From positions 1 to 64,000 of the forward strand of contig CAZSHS010000018.1 of the NCBI GenBank assembly GCA_964606665.1: 64,000 bases of DNA. The letters run 5' to 3'. Source of the stretch: Aved-18 sp964606665 (GTDB lineage: Bacteria; Cyanobacteriota; Vampirovibrionia; Obscuribacterales; Obscuribacteraceae). The notes beneath the pieces are model-generated. The model saw only the letters and a list, made by a program, of their open reading frames with translations. It made no database searches and had not been told where the DNA came from. Every line of letters starts with the position of its first letter. Within the stretch, counting starts at the first letter, position 1. This document shows positions 8,140 through 17,425 of the stretch, in pieces. A program made the translations under genes and the position numbers.

Positions 8140-9639
8140 ATGAACATCTTACTTGTAGAGGACAATCCGACCCAGTCAAAATTGACTAGCACGATTCTAC
8201 AGCGTCGTGGATTTGAGGTCGATTCAGCCGAAACATTGGCACAGGCGCTGAAGAAGTTAGCTCGCCCAGCATTCGACGTTATATTGCTCGACTTGAGCTT
8301 GCCGGATAGCGAAGGGATCGAAACATTCAGAAGAGTGCATGCTATTACCGATATTCCGGTAGTTGTTTTAAGTGCTCAAGACGACAAAGATTTGGCCCTG
8401 CAAGCAGTGAGGCAAGGCGCCCAAGATTATTTGATTAAGGGAATGCTTAGCACAGATTCGCTTATTCGATGCCTGCAATATTCTGTAGAGCGCAATAGAG
8501 TGGAAAATGAGCTGCGTAGAGGACAGGAGCGTCTGCGCATTATTATGGATAATTCCTACGATGCTTTTTTATCGATGAATTCTGAGTGGGAAATTACAGG
8601 ATGGAATGTACAGGCACAACAAACTTTTGGTTGGACAGATAAAGAAGCGATTGGTCAAAGTCTGAATCTTATTTTCCCTACTCATTTAAAGAAACAGTCA
8701 CTGGGCAGTATTGAGCAACAATTCTTAAACAACAGCACTCGCAATGCTAGAACTACTCGTGAGCTTTTGGCTATTCATAAAGACGGACATGATTTTCCTG
8801 TGGAAATCGGTTTCTTTCGCATTGATGATGAACCTAAACCCAGTTATTGCGCTTTCTTGCGCGATATCACAAAGCGAATCGAATATCAGGAAGAGCTCGA
8901 GAATTTAGTGCAAGAACGCACTAAAAGTCTTACTCAGAAAAACGAAGAGCTTAGACAATTTGTCAAAATTGCTTCGCACGATTTGCAAGAACCACTCAAA
9001 GCCGTTCAGGGTTTTGTGCAACTGCTCGAAGAAACTGCTAATGGTAATTTCGATAAAGATCAAAAAGAGTTTTTGGGATTTATTCAAGATGGCACCATGC
9101 GCATGCAACAGCTAATTAAGTCGGTGCTAATTCACTCTCAGATAGGAAATAATAGCTTTGAAAATTACACCACCGATTGTAATTTGGTCGTGGAAGAAGT
9201 GATGGCAGATCTCGCTGTCTCAATCAAGGACACCAATACTCAGTTTGAAGTAGATTGGTTGCCCCACATAAATGTGGAACATTCGCAAATGTTGCAGCTA
9301 TTTGAAAATCTAGCTTCAAATGCAATCAAGTATAGAAGTTCAAAAGCGCCTCTCATCCACTTTTCTGCCGAAGAAAGCGGCGACATGTGGTTGTTTTCAG
9401 TTCGAGATAACGGTATTGGTATTGATCCTGAATATAAAGAAAAAATCTTCGATATGTTTTCGCGTTTGCATGGCAAGACGAAATATCCGGGTACCGGAAT
9501 GGGACTTGCGATTTGCAAACGTATTGTCACCTCCCATGGTGGCAATATCTGGGTAGAATCTAAATTGGGCGAAGGGTGTATTTTCTTGTTCACACTTCCC
9601 TCAGCAATTGCCAAAACAAATGCAGGAGCAGAAAAATGA
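8140..9639 (+). CDS. REC-PAS-histidine kinase (hybrid sensor kinase)
   Basis: From ATG 8140 the protein has 499 residues. An N-terminal receiver domain (about 1-120) has acidic VEDN, phospho-acceptor Asp in LLDLSLPD, and a conserved Lys in LIKGM. A PAS domain (about 125-240), coiled coil, HisKA domain with phospho-His in SHDLQEPL near residue 280, and HATPase domain follow. The HATPase domain has N-box ENLASNAIKY, G1 DNGIGI and G2 GTGMGLAI. A receiver at the N-terminus means it probably sits inside a phosphorelay and is activated by another kinase. No membrane segment is present. An in-frame start 66 bases upstream lies outside the receiver fold and is rejected. Its TGA overlaps the ATG of the response regulator (ATGA). 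Confidence 0.9.
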   Translation: MNILLVEDNPTQSKLTSTILQRRGFEVDSAETLAQALKKLARPAFDVILLDLSLPDSEGIETFRRVHAITDIPVVVLSAQDDKDLALQAVRQGAQDYLIKGMLSTDSLIRCLQYSVERNRVENELRRGQERLRIIMDNSYDAFLSMNSEWEITGWNVQAQQTFGWTDKEAIGQSLNLIFPTHLKKQSLGSIEQQFLNNSTRNARTTRELLAIHKDGHDFPVEIGFFRIDDEPKPSYCAFLRDITKRIEYQEELENLVQERTKSLTQKNEELRQFVKIASHDLQEPLKAVQGFVQLLEETANGNFDKDQKEFLGFIQDGTMRMQQLIKSVLIHSQIGNNSFENYTTDCNLVVEEVMADLAVSIKDTNTQFEVDWLPHINVEHSQMLQLFENLASNAIKYRSSKAPLIHFSAEESGDMWLFSVRDNGIGIDPEYKEKIFDMFSRLHGKTKYPGTGMGLAICKRIVTSHGGNIWVESKLGEGCIFLFTLPSAIAKTNAGAEK

Positions 9640-10442
9640 ATGATGGAATCAAAATACTTCTAGTTGAGGACAGCCCTTCTGATATCAGGCTGACCGAGGA
9701 GGCACTAAAACGCTCCGATTTGACCTATTCTTTGCACATTGCAAACGATGGCGTAGAAGCAATGGACTACTTAGAGGAAGCGAAGTCTAGTGTTGCTGAA
9801 AAAATAATTCCAGACGTAATTTTGCTCGACTTGAATATGCCGCGCAAAAACGGTCATGAAGTATTGGCTGACATCAAAAATGATTCGGCACTATCTTTGA
9901 TACCAGTGGTATTACTTACGGTTTCAGATAAAGACGAAGATATCATGGCGGCTTTGCATCTGAAAATGAACTATTACATTGCAAAACCGGTCACTTCTAA
10001 GAAACTTTCCTCGATTATAAAAGCAATTCATGCTGTTCATTCAGAAGGACCTGTGAGCGACGTGCACAAGGGAGAAGATATGCACATACGTCTGGTTCTA
10101 GCTGGCAATCCGCATACTACTCAGAGCGCGCTGATTAAATTATCTGACGATCCCTGCGAGCGTGTTCGTTGCAGAGTGGCTGAAAATGAGCAAATTCCTC
10201 TTGCTCTGCTCGATAAGTTAGCAAATGACACGAGTGCTGAAGTTCGCTTAAGCGTGAGCGAAAATCCAAATGTACCGATGAAATTGTTGGAGAAATTAGC
10301 AAAGGATCCAAGTGAGGATGTTCGTTTGGGCATTTCTTCAAACTCAAGAACTCCGGCTCAATTGTTGCATGATTTAATTAGAGACGAAAATATATTTGTT
10401 GCTTTAAGTGCTAGCAAAACTCTTGAGGCCATGAAAGCTTAG
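9636..10442 (+). CDS. Response regulator: receiver domain fused to LRV/HEAT-like repeats
   Basis: The 268-residue protein starts with an Rcp1-type receiver domain (about 1-130). VEDS is the acidic pocket, Asp in LLDLNMPRKNG is the phosphorylation site, LLTVSDKDED lies at the switch Thr, and AKPV carries the conserved Lys. No DNA-binding domain follows. Residues about 145-268 hold at least three 24-residue repeats of the pattern VRxxVxENxxxPxxLLxKLAxDxS, the leucine-rich variant (LRV) pattern. Such repeats form curved helical scaffolds, so output is probably protein-protein binding. It is translationally coupled to the kinase through an ATGA overlap, making the kinase its likely phosphodonor. 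Confidence 0.88.
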   Translation: MNDGIKILLVEDSPSDIRLTEEALKRSDLTYSLHIANDGVEAMDYLEEAKSSVAEKIIPDVILLDLNMPRKNGHEVLADIKNDSALSLIPVVLLTVSDKDEDIMAALHLKMNYYIAKPVTSKKLSSIIKAIHAVHSEGPVSDVHKGEDMHIRLVLAGNPHTTQSALIKLSDDPCERVRCRVAENEQIPLALLDKLANDTSAEVRLSVSENPNVPMKLLEKLAKDPSEDVRLGISSNSRTPAQLLHDLIRDENIFVALSASKTLEAMKA

Positions 10443-10568
10443 TGAGCGAACGCTCTAATCGATATTGAAAATATAGCAAGCGCATATGTAGCGTTCCCCG
10501 CTTATTGTGTTTACTTGTTTTATTATAAGAATTGGTTCTGGTCTTTGGTTTCAACGTAGACTAACTCT

Positions 10569-12341
10569 ATGGCTTTTACCAGTTTTGGCAATTCTTCGCT
10601 TACTAATTTCGTCCCAGTTGATGATCTGCACCATGTGCTGCATGAAAAGTTTCAACTAAGTGAATTTCGTCCTAAACAGAAGGAAGTAATCGATTTAGTT
10701 CTGGCTGGAAAACATACACTTGCCCTGTTGCCAACTGGTTATGGCAAATCGTTGTGCTATCAGGTGCCCAGTCAAGTCCTGCCAGGCGCAACCATAGTGA
10801 TATCGCCGCTAATTGCATTGATGCAAGATCAGTTAAGCAGTTTGCACAAACGCGGAGTCTCTAATGCGACTGTTTTAAATAGTAGTCTTGATGCAGACGA
10901 ATATTATGATGCTGTTGCTGGTATCAAGTGTGGTCGCTACAAGCTGATTTATGTGGCTCCAGAGCGGCTTGAATCACCCAAGTTTCGCCAACTATTGCAA
11001 GAATTAAAAGTGTCACTACTTGTTATAGACGAAGCTCATTGCATAAGCCAGTGGGGGCACGACTTCAGACCTCAATATCGAAACATGAAAGAGCATCTAA
11101 AATTGATGCCAGAGGCAACCATACTGGCATTGACTGCTACTGCAACACCAACAGTTCAGCGCGATATAGGTCAAAATCTTGGTCTTAATAATATCGAAGT
11201 GGTGATAGCATCTTTTGACCGTCCAAATTTAAGACTGGAAGTTGAATGTTGTTCTGATGCAAAAGAAAAAGACGATCATTTGCTCAAGCTTTTGAGGCAC
11301 GAGAAATCTCCAGCCATTGTTTACACGAGCAGCAGAAAAGAAACCGAAGCTCTCTCCCGCAGGCTTACTGTCAATCGACTGAAGTCGGTGGCTTACCATG
11401 CAGGTATGTCAAAAGAAACTCGATATCGTGTACAAAAACAGTTCGAAGAAGAAAAGCACACCATCATCGTTTCTACGGTCGCTTTTGGAATGGGTGTAGA
11501 CAAATCAAATATTCGTCGAGTGATTCATTACAATATGCCTGGCTCATTAGAAAATTATTTTCAGGAAGCGGGACGCGCTGGGCGTGATGGAAAAAAAGCA
11601 ATATGCACTTTGTTGTATCAACCCAAAGATTTTTATACTCAACGTTGGCTGATGGAGCGTAACTATCCTGATGCGCGGCAAGTGAGTAGTTTGCTTGCTA
11701 TGCTAAGATCTGACAGTTCGCGCTTTAGAAAGACAAGTGAGTTGGCCAGTGCGCTTCGAATAGATGAATTCTCGCTCAACAGTGCAATCGATCTGCTTCG
11801 TCATCTTTCCTTGATTCAAGTTACCATCGATGGTATCAAAGCTATATCGGGCACCGCAAGTGGTATCGATATGACATGGCTGATAGAGCGTAAAGAGCGA
11901 GATAGTAATCGACTGGATAGAATGGTTGATTATGCAAACGCCTTGTCCTGCAGGCGCAAATTGATTTTGCAATATTTCGGTCAAGAATACAGATCAGCTT
12001 GTTCTGACTGCGATATTTGCTCGCCATCTTTTGAAAAAGAACGACCAGGCTATATTTCGATGCCTTCTGAAAAAGCTAATTTAAGCGACCTTGAGCAAGT
12101 ATTGATTGATACTGTCACTCTACTCAATGGAAAAGTTGGTAGAACCACGATTGCTCAAGTGTTGTCGGGAAGCAAAGCAAAAAAAATTCAAGAAAAGAAA
12201 TTAGATCAAATTGCAGCGTACGCTAAATTTTCGCACATAAAAACAGATGACATAATTCTTGCTATCGACAAATTGATAGAGGATGGTAAACTGCGGGTGA
12301 TACCAGGTATGTATCCAAAATTGGTAATAGCTAGAAAGTAA
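10569..12341 (+). CDS. recQ: ATP-dependent DNA helicase RecQ
   Basis: The 590-residue superfamily 2 helicase has motif 0 FRPKQKEVI, Walker A LLPTGYGKS, DEAH box VIDEAHCISQWGHDFRP with the RecQ aromatic-rich loop, motif III LTATATPTV, and motif VI QEAGRAGRDG. The RecQ zinc module is complete: C(10)RRKL... then CSDCDIC near residue 480. An RQC winged-helix domain follows; the HRDC domain of E. coli RecQ is absent. The enzyme unwinds 3'-5' in recombination and repair. About 125 bases separate it from the preceding gene; the downstream HAD gene begins 2 bases after its stop, suggesting one message. Confidence 0.93.
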   Translation: MAFTSFGNSSLTNFVPVDDLHHVLHEKFQLSEFRPKQKEVIDLVLAGKHTLALLPTGYGKSLCYQVPSQVLPGATIVISPLIALMQDQLSSLHKRGVSNATVLNSSLDADEYYDAVAGIKCGRYKLIYVAPERLESPKFRQLLQELKVSLLVIDEAHCISQWGHDFRPQYRNMKEHLKLMPEATILALTATATPTVQRDIGQNLGLNNIEVVIASFDRPNLRLEVECCSDAKEKDDHLLKLLRHEKSPAIVYTSSRKETEALSRRLTVNRLKSVAYHAGMSKETRYRVQKQFEEEKHTIIVSTVAFGMGVDKSNIRRVIHYNMPGSLENYFQEAGRAGRDGKKAICTLLYQPKDFYTQRWLMERNYPDARQVSSLLAMLRSDSSRFRKTSELASALRIDEFSLNSAIDLLRHLSLIQVTIDGIKAISGTASGIDMTWLIERKERDSNRLDRMVDYANALSCRRKLILQYFGQEYRSACSDCDICSPSFEKERPGYISMPSEKANLSDLEQVLIDTVTLLNGKVGRTTIAQVLSGSKAKKIQEKKLDQIAAYAKFSHIKTDDIILAIDKLIEDGKLRVIPGMYPKLVIARK

Positions 12342-12343
12342 AA

Positions 12344-13348
12344 ATGAATCTCAAACATACGCTAAGCGGGTTTTTGTCCTTGCTGTTCACGGCGCTATTC
12401 GTTCTTGTATTCTCAAACGGTGTTTTCGCTAATTTAAACGACCCACTTCCATCATGGCATAACACTGCCACTAAATCTGCCATCATAGACTTTGTTCAAA
12501 AAATAAGTCAGAAAGACAGTAAAGATTATGTGCCTCCCCAGGAGCGCATAGCCACCTTCGACAACGATGGTACTCTCTGGGCTGAAAAACCAATATATCC
12601 TCAACTGCAGTTTGCTATCGATATGGCCAAAAAGCAAGCTCAACTTCACCCCGAATTGAAAGAACAAGAACCATTTAAATCGGCTCTTGACGGTCATGTA
12701 GAAAACATCCTGGCTCAAGGTCCACGCGGCACGCTTGAACTTATTGTCCATACTCATACTGGCATGACGAGCGACGAATTCAATCAGTCGGTAAAGGATT
12801 GGTTAGCTCAAACCAGACATCAAAGATTCAATAAGTTGTATCCGCAACTGGTTTATAAGCCAATGCTCGAATTGCTCCAGTACATGCGCGACAACGGTTT
12901 TAAAACGTATATCGTATCTGGTGGTGGCGTAGATTTCATTAGACCCTGGACTGAAGCTACATACGGCATTCCGCCGGAGCAAGTAATCGCATCTTCGGTC
13001 AAGTGCGTGTATGAAATAAAAGACGGCAAACCGATTATCAAAAGATTGCCTGAAATTCAAAACATCGTTGAAAAGGTTGGCAAACCACTTGCCATAAACG
13101 CTGCAATTGGCAGGCACCCAATCGCTTCTTTTGGCAACTCAGATGGCGATCTTGAAATGCTTCAGTGGACACAAAATGGAAGCAAGCCCACCCTAAGAGT
13201 TCTTGTCCATCACACAGATGGCGAGCGTGAATGGCAGTACGATCGCGAATCTAAAGTGGGACATTTGGACAAAGCGCTCGATGAAGCGCATGCCAAAGGT
13301 TGGACTTTAATCGATATGAAAAATGACTGGAAACAGATTTTTCCATAG
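12344..13348 (+). CDS. Exported HAD-superfamily phosphatase
   Basis: The signal peptide spans residues about 1-30 (cleavage near VFA-N). The mature part has HAD motif I FDNDGTLW, with nucleophile and general acid Asp, a long helical cap, motif II IVSGGG, and motif IV GNSDGDLEML. The arrangement resembles phosphoserine-phosphatase-like HAD enzymes exported to the periplasm. Substrate is unknown; a phosphomonoester is likely. It lies 2 bases after recQ and may be co-transcribed. It converges with the YbaK gene, with abutting stops. Confidence 0.85.
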   Translation: MNLKHTLSGFLSLLFTALFVLVFSNGVFANLNDPLPSWHNTATKSAIIDFVQKISQKDSKDYVPPQERIATFDNDGTLWAEKPIYPQLQFAIDMAKKQAQLHPELKEQEPFKSALDGHVENILAQGPRGTLELIVHTHTGMTSDEFNQSVKDWLAQTRHQRFNKLYPQLVYKPMLELLQYMRDNGFKTYIVSGGGVDFIRPWTEATYGIPPEQVIASSVKCVYEIKDGKPIIKRLPEIQNIVEKVGKPLAINAAIGRHPIASFGNSDGDLEMLQWTQNGSKPTLRVLVHHTDGEREWQYDRESKVGHLDKALDEAHAKGWTLIDMKNDWKQIFP

Positions 13349-13822
13349 TCACTTTTTAATGGCAATTTGTCCAATTACGGCATTGGTCGCTTTGACATAA
13401 TCTTCAGGCCTGAGAAAAATCTGGGTGCCTCGCACCCCGGCTGAAACTGATACCACATCGTGATACAACATGTCTTCATCAACATAGACAGGATAATCTT
13501 TCTTGCAAGCAAGGGCCGTGACGCCACCACGGATATAACCGGTGTGTTTTTGTACGTCTTTTAAGGGGACCATCTCGACTGCTTTATTACCAGAGATTTT
13601 TGCTGTGGCTTTAAGATCAAGCTGAGCATCACCAGCAATCACTGTCAAGATGACACCAGTTTTCTCACCTATAAGTGCCAGTGTCTTAAAAACTTGTTCG
13701 ATGGGCATTTTAACTTTGCCAGCCACTGTCTGGGCGGTCAAATCTTCTGGGTCGACCTCGTAATTGACAAGCTCATATTTAATATTTAGATTGTCCAGGA
13801 TACGGACTGCGTTCGTTTTCAT
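13349..13822 (-). CDS. ybaK: YbaK/EbsC-type aminoacyl-tRNA deacylase (Cys-tRNA(Pro) deacylase)
   Basis: The 157-residue protein matches the YbaK/ProX deacylase fold along its full length: TNAVRILD at the N-terminus, QVFKTLALIGE, the catalytic Lys region LKATAKISGNK, and GYIRGGVTALACKKDYPVYVDE. YbaK hydrolyses cysteine mischarged on tRNA-Pro in the cytosol. The GGVTALACKK segment matches YbaK rather than the ProX or ProRS INS branches. It is the only minus-strand gene between two plus-strand groups. Confidence 0.9.
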   Translation of the reverse strand: MKTNAVRILDNLNIKYELVNYEVDPEDLTAQTVAGKVKMPIEQVFKTLALIGEKTGVILTVIAGDAQLDLKATAKISGNKAVEMVPLKDVQKHTGYIRGGVTALACKKDYPVYVDEDMLYHDVVSVSAGVRGTQIFLRPEDYVKATNAVIGQIAIKK

Positions 13823-13898
13823 GGCAATGTATTGTAGATTGATTTATCATCTTTAAGAGATTAAAGTTAATAGGTCGAATTTTAATGAGATTCTAAGT

Positions 13899-14306
13899 AT
13901 GCAGAATATTGCCAAAATTTCAAAATTAGCAGGCATCGTGCTCTTGTCCGCAACGGTTACTATTTTAGCTCTGGATGGTTGCTCTGACTTGGCGAAAATC
14001 CAAAAGACTAGTGAAATTATGGGTAAAGCTAGTTCTTTGCCATTTGATTCAGTGAAGTGGAAGTCGGACAAAAAAATCCGAGATCAGATGTGTGGCAATT
14101 TGAGTCTCACTCTCAAGAACATGCCTGTCGACAAAGCTAAAGATATGCTTGGCTCTCCTGATAGCACTTCAGGCGATGCTGGAAGTCCAGATGGTCAGAC
14201 CTTAACCTGGGACATGCAAGATAGTGAAGGTAAAACCACGATGTATTTGAATCTTCTTGTCAAAGATGGTTTAGTCGACAAAACAGAGATGGCTCTGCCT
14301 AAGTAA
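13899..14306 (+). CDS. Small lipoprotein, SmpA/BamE-like fold possible
   Basis: The 135-residue protein has an N-terminal hydrophobic segment ending at LALDGCSD, an atypical but possible lipobox. A conserved-looking C-terminal half follows, with a helix plus PVDKAKDMLGSPDSTS and two beta-strand segments ending in DGLVDKTE. The combination of MLGxPD with strands separated by a Gly-rich turn resembles the SmpA/OmlA/BamE fold, but similarity is limited. The next gene begins 7 bases after the stop, so the two form a small operon. Confidence 0.6.
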   Translation: MQNIAKISKLAGIVLLSATVTILALDGCSDLAKIQKTSEIMGKASSLPFDSVKWKSDKKIRDQMCGNLSLTLKNMPVDKAKDMLGSPDSTSGDAGSPDGQTLTWDMQDSEGKTTMYLNLLVKDGLVDKTEMALPK

Positions 14307-14312
14307 TTTTTG

Positions 14313-15371
14313 ATGCGCAAGATATTTGGCATTTTATTTTCTTTGATTTCCTTGACCGGGATGTCTCTAGCTTTTTGGAATTTGTATAATATTGAAATTC
14401 GGTTTATGAACAGCATTCCGGTGGAAACTGTTGTAACCAATAAAAGAGTCGAGCCTTTAAAAGAAGTGCAAGGGCAATATATTGCGCGTGCATCCTACAG
14501 ATACCATGTTAATGGCGACCTCTATTTGGGCGACAAGGTTTTAGCTTATGACTTTAATACTCCAGTGAGTGATTATGTTCTTGCCGTCATAGAGCCGTTT
14601 ATCATTGGTGCGCCGACAGTTGCCTATTACAATAGATTCGATCCCAAGGACGCATTCTTGAGTAAATCGATTCCTTATCCGCCATATTTAACTATTTTAG
14701 GATCGTTAATTCTATTCATTTGCGGTCTATATTTGATTATGACTCCGGGCATTAACAACTATGAACCTAAGCAACTTGCCACTGGTTGGTATCGCTTTTT
14801 GTCCGAGGATGCTTTTATAGTTCAAGTAGCGAATGCTACTATGGCGCAAGCCATCGTATTTAGTGTCATTAGTATTTTTACTTTTAGCAATTATTTCATC
14901 CACGCAAGCAAACCTGATGGAATTATGGAAATTAGTGCGGTCTGTGTTTTCCTAATATTAGGATCACTTTTATGGAAACAGGCTTTAGATAATAGAAAGC
15001 GCGCCAAAGCAATTGACTATTTGCACCTTGAGCTTGAGTCACCAATTTTTGATTTTGATAGAGAATATAAGGCGAAAATTAAACGCAACATGCTTCAAGG
15101 CACCCAAATTATCACATGTGATCTAGGGGTGATAGGACATAAATCCAAAGTCTCGGGTCTTGTAGAAAGTGAGAACTGGTATCGAAATTCAGTCGATAAG
15201 ACTTTTGTGGGCAACGAAGAGTTTGTGCACGAACAGCCTTTTAGTATCGCTTCAAGCAGCGCTGGGCAAGCCTATAGTCTAAAAGTTTGCCTGCAAAGTT
15301 CTACAGGTGTTGAGCAATGGAATTTTCCCATTCAAGTTAATTCTAGCTCCAGAGCTAGCGAGCCCAAATAA
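14313..15371 (+). CDS. DUF3592-like membrane protein
   Basis: The 352-residue protein has an N-terminal helix, an extracytosolic segment with RYHVNGDLYLGDKV and YYNRFDPKDAFL, a second helix (LGSLILFICGLYLI) and two more near residues 170-225. A helix followed by a YxVNGxxYxGxxV stretch and YNPxxPxxAxL-like motif before the next helix is the DUF3592 signature. The C-terminal 130 residues are soluble. An in-frame TTG lies directly before the ATG; ATG 14313 is preferred. Its last 17 bases overlap the 3' end of the YceI gene on the other strand. Confidence 0.65.
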   Translation: MRKIFGILFSLISLTGMSLAFWNLYNIEIRFMNSIPVETVVTNKRVEPLKEVQGQYIARASYRYHVNGDLYLGDKVLAYDFNTPVSDYVLAVIEPFIIGAPTVAYYNRFDPKDAFLSKSIPYPPYLTILGSLILFICGLYLIMTPGINNYEPKQLATGWYRFLSEDAFIVQVANATMAQAIVFSVISIFTFSNYFIHASKPDGIMEISAVCVFLILGSLLWKQALDNRKRAKAIDYLHLELESPIFDFDREYKAKIKRNMLQGTQIITCDLGVIGHKSKVSGLVESENWYRNSVDKTFVGNEEFVHEQPFSIASSSAGQAYSLKVCLQSSTGVEQWNFPIQVNSSSRASEPK

Positions 15372-15966
15372 GTATTTTAATCAAAATAACATCGTCAATG
15401 CGAATAACTCCATCTGGATGCATTGCTTTGAAGTTCAGCTTATAATCGCGCTGGTCAAGTCTTGTGGTGGCGACAGCCGACAGAGTTTTACCTGTTATTT
15501 TAGGCATTTCCATGTTTAAATCCACTATTTTTTTTACACCATGCAGGTTGAATTCGCCTGTTATTGTGTATTTGCCCTCTTTATTCTTTTTGATTTTTTG
15601 CGAACAAAAAGATGCTGATGGAAATTTGATACAGTTGAGATAACGTGGACTTTTCACATCTTCATCACGCACATTGACGCCGGTGCTCATTGTTCTTGTA
15701 TCTATGGTGGCATTTACTTGTGCAGTCTCTGGATTTTTTCCATCATAAGAAATTGCGCCTTTGATATTTTGAAAAGTACCAACCGCTGGAGTATTCGGTC
15801 CTCTTTTAGTGATGAACTGAACCCTGGATTTTTCTTTGTCTATGGTCCAAACTTTATTTTTTGCCAGTATTGGTTGCGAGCTGCAAGCCAATGTTAAGGC
15901 TAAAAGGATAATTTTAGAAAATGAAATATTCAATTTGATCTCATTTATTTTTGATAGCAAAAACAT
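15355..15966 (-). CDS. YceI family exported lipid-binding protein
   Basis: A 203-residue protein with an N-terminal hydrophobic segment ending in LTLACSS, a good lipobox, or alternatively cleaved near ILA-K. The mature part matches the YceI lipocalin-like beta barrel: WTIDKEKSRVQFITKR, VGTFQNIKGAISYD, the VNVRDEDVKSPRYL element, and GEFNLHGVKKIVDL. YceI proteins bind isoprenoid-type lipids in the periplasm. The start overlaps the 3' end of the GH13 gene by 26 bases, and the end overlaps the DUF3592 gene, so it is the last member of a tightly packed minus-strand group. Confidence 0.85.
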   Translation of the reverse strand: MFLLSKINEIKLNISFSKIILLALTLACSSQPILAKNKVWTIDKEKSRVQFITKRGPNTPAVGTFQNIKGAISYDGKNPETAQVNATIDTRTMSTGVNVRDEDVKSPRYLNCIKFPSASFCSQKIKKNKEGKYTITGEFNLHGVKKIVDLNMEMPKITGKTLSAVATTRLDQRDYKLNFKAMHPDGVIRIDDVILIKILIWAR

Positions 15967-17425
15967 TATAACCCCAGGGTTTTAAATCGACAAAGAGACC
16001 TTTAGTCTCGATTTCAATTCTATTTCGCAGGTAAATCTCATTTCCAAGCAAATCGCTAAACTCTAGTGTAGGTCCATCCAAGTTAGATGAAAGTGGAAAT
16101 TTAATTTGAGCTTGAGATTGATGGTTTGAGAAATTGACTACGACTAAGAGATCGTTTAAGTCAAAATTTTCACCAGTCCACTTGAAACTGATAAAAGAGT
16201 CGTGAGTCCAATTCTCAGCCCAGGCGACACTACAGTTGCTCAATTGCCAGTTGCAATCATGCACTATAGGAAGTCTCAGAATTTTAAGTAGGTCTTGATA
16301 AAATTGTTTCAGGTCTAGATTTTCAATTTCATTTTCACGGCGACATACATGTACCGATACTCGTTTTTTTGCACCTTCAAATTGACCATCATGAAAGAAG
16401 CGAAGTCCTGGTGTTAAAAATGTCACTATTGCTGCTGCTTTTTGTCTCTCTTGATCAAAAACTGAAGCAGCTCTTGGCTCATCATGATTTTCTAAAAATC
16501 GAGCCGATTTCAACTGATAAGTCATATCGGCCCACAGATGTTCGCGTACAAGACCCGAGTTACCATCTTTCAGGCGGTCGTATAATTTTTTATCGTAAGT
16601 AAAATTAAAACCTTGTTGCTGCAACTCCCACTCAAGATCCCAGTAGACCTCCGCCATGAAAATAAAGTCTGGTTTTTTCTCTTGAACTTGATGCACCGCT
16701 TTAGACCAGAACGGATCCATTTTTAAATGCCAGGTGCGCTCAAATACATGTGGCAAAATGAGCATTGCCATGTCACAGCGTAAACCATCGCAAAATGAAC
16801 TAATATTCTTGATAATTTCAAGCATCTTTTTTTGCAAATCGGGATTTGCATAATTTAGTTGAAGTGTATCTGGCCAACCATCAAAATATGGATCGCGTCC
16901 AAAAGCGAATATTCCATTCTTTAGTCGTATATAGTTTTGTGGCTCTGATGCCAGTTTCGTTTCGTCGCCTCTTACATAAAATTCGGGGTGCTCCAAAACC
17001 CAGGAATGATCACAAGCGGTATGATTGGGCACCAAATCTAGTATTAATTTCATATCGCGGCTATGCAATCGTTTTTGCAAATGAGTCAACTCATTTGTAT
17101 CACCAAAGTCATCGTGCAATTTATATTCAGTAATGGCAAAACCCGAGCCGCAGATATCATTTTCTTTGAGGTCACTTAAATCATTGGCAAAACTAGCCAC
17201 CCAATCGCTTTTGTTCCGTGATACCAATTGGCCAAATGAACCTGTTTGCCATACGCTCAAGAAATAAATATAGACAAATCCTTGTTCTTTTAGTGCGTCG
17301 AAATACTGATCTGAAATGTCTTTTAACGTGGCTTTGCGTCCCAGGCTTCGCGATAATTCCGTAAGCAGAACGCGCGTGTTTATCTGATATAAGCACGGAT
17401 TTTTTTGTTCAATTGCACAAATCAA
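15941..17425 (-). CDS. GH13 alpha-amylase family glycosidase
   Basis: The 494-residue protein contains all four GH13 regions: I VPNHT near residue 130, II DGLRCDMAM with the Asp nucleophile near 218, III FMAEVYWD with the acid/base Glu near 258, and IV LENHDEPR near 313. A C-terminal beta domain follows (LLVVVNFSNH). No signal peptide is seen, so it probably acts in the cytosol on alpha-glucans or trehalose-like sugars. The start codon is TTG at 17425, overlapping the TGA of the giant repeat gene (TTGA), which points to coupled translation. Residue 2 onward gives no better ATG before region I homology. Confidence 0.85.
   Translation of the reverse strand: MICAIEQKNPCLYQINTRVLLTELSRSLGRKATLKDISDQYFDALKEQGFVYIYFLSVWQTGSFGQLVSRNKSDWVASFANDLSDLKENDICGSGFAITEYKLHDDFGDTNELTHLQKRLHSRDMKLILDLVPNHTACDHSWVLEHPEFYVRGDETKLASEPQNYIRLKNGIFAFGRDPYFDGWPDTLQLNYANPDLQKKMLEIIKNISSFCDGLRCDMAMLILPHVFERTWHLKMDPFWSKAVHQVQEKKPDFIFMAEVYWDLEWELQQQGFNFTYDKKLYDRLKDGNSGLVREHLWADMTYQLKSARFLENHDEPRAASVFDQERQKAAAIVTFLTPGLRFFHDGQFEGAKKRVSVHVCRRENEIENLDLKQFYQDLLKILRLPIVHDCNWQLSNCSVAWAENWTHDSFISFKWTGENFDLNDLLVVVNFSNHQSQAQIKFPLSSNLDGPTLEFSDLLGNEIYLRNRIEIETKGLFVDLKPWGYNVFAIKNK

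Noticed and set aside
10443..10456. Short GAGC-GAAC-GCTC hairpin after the REC-LRV gene
   Set aside because: The stem is only four bases and no T-run follows, so I do not call a terminator.
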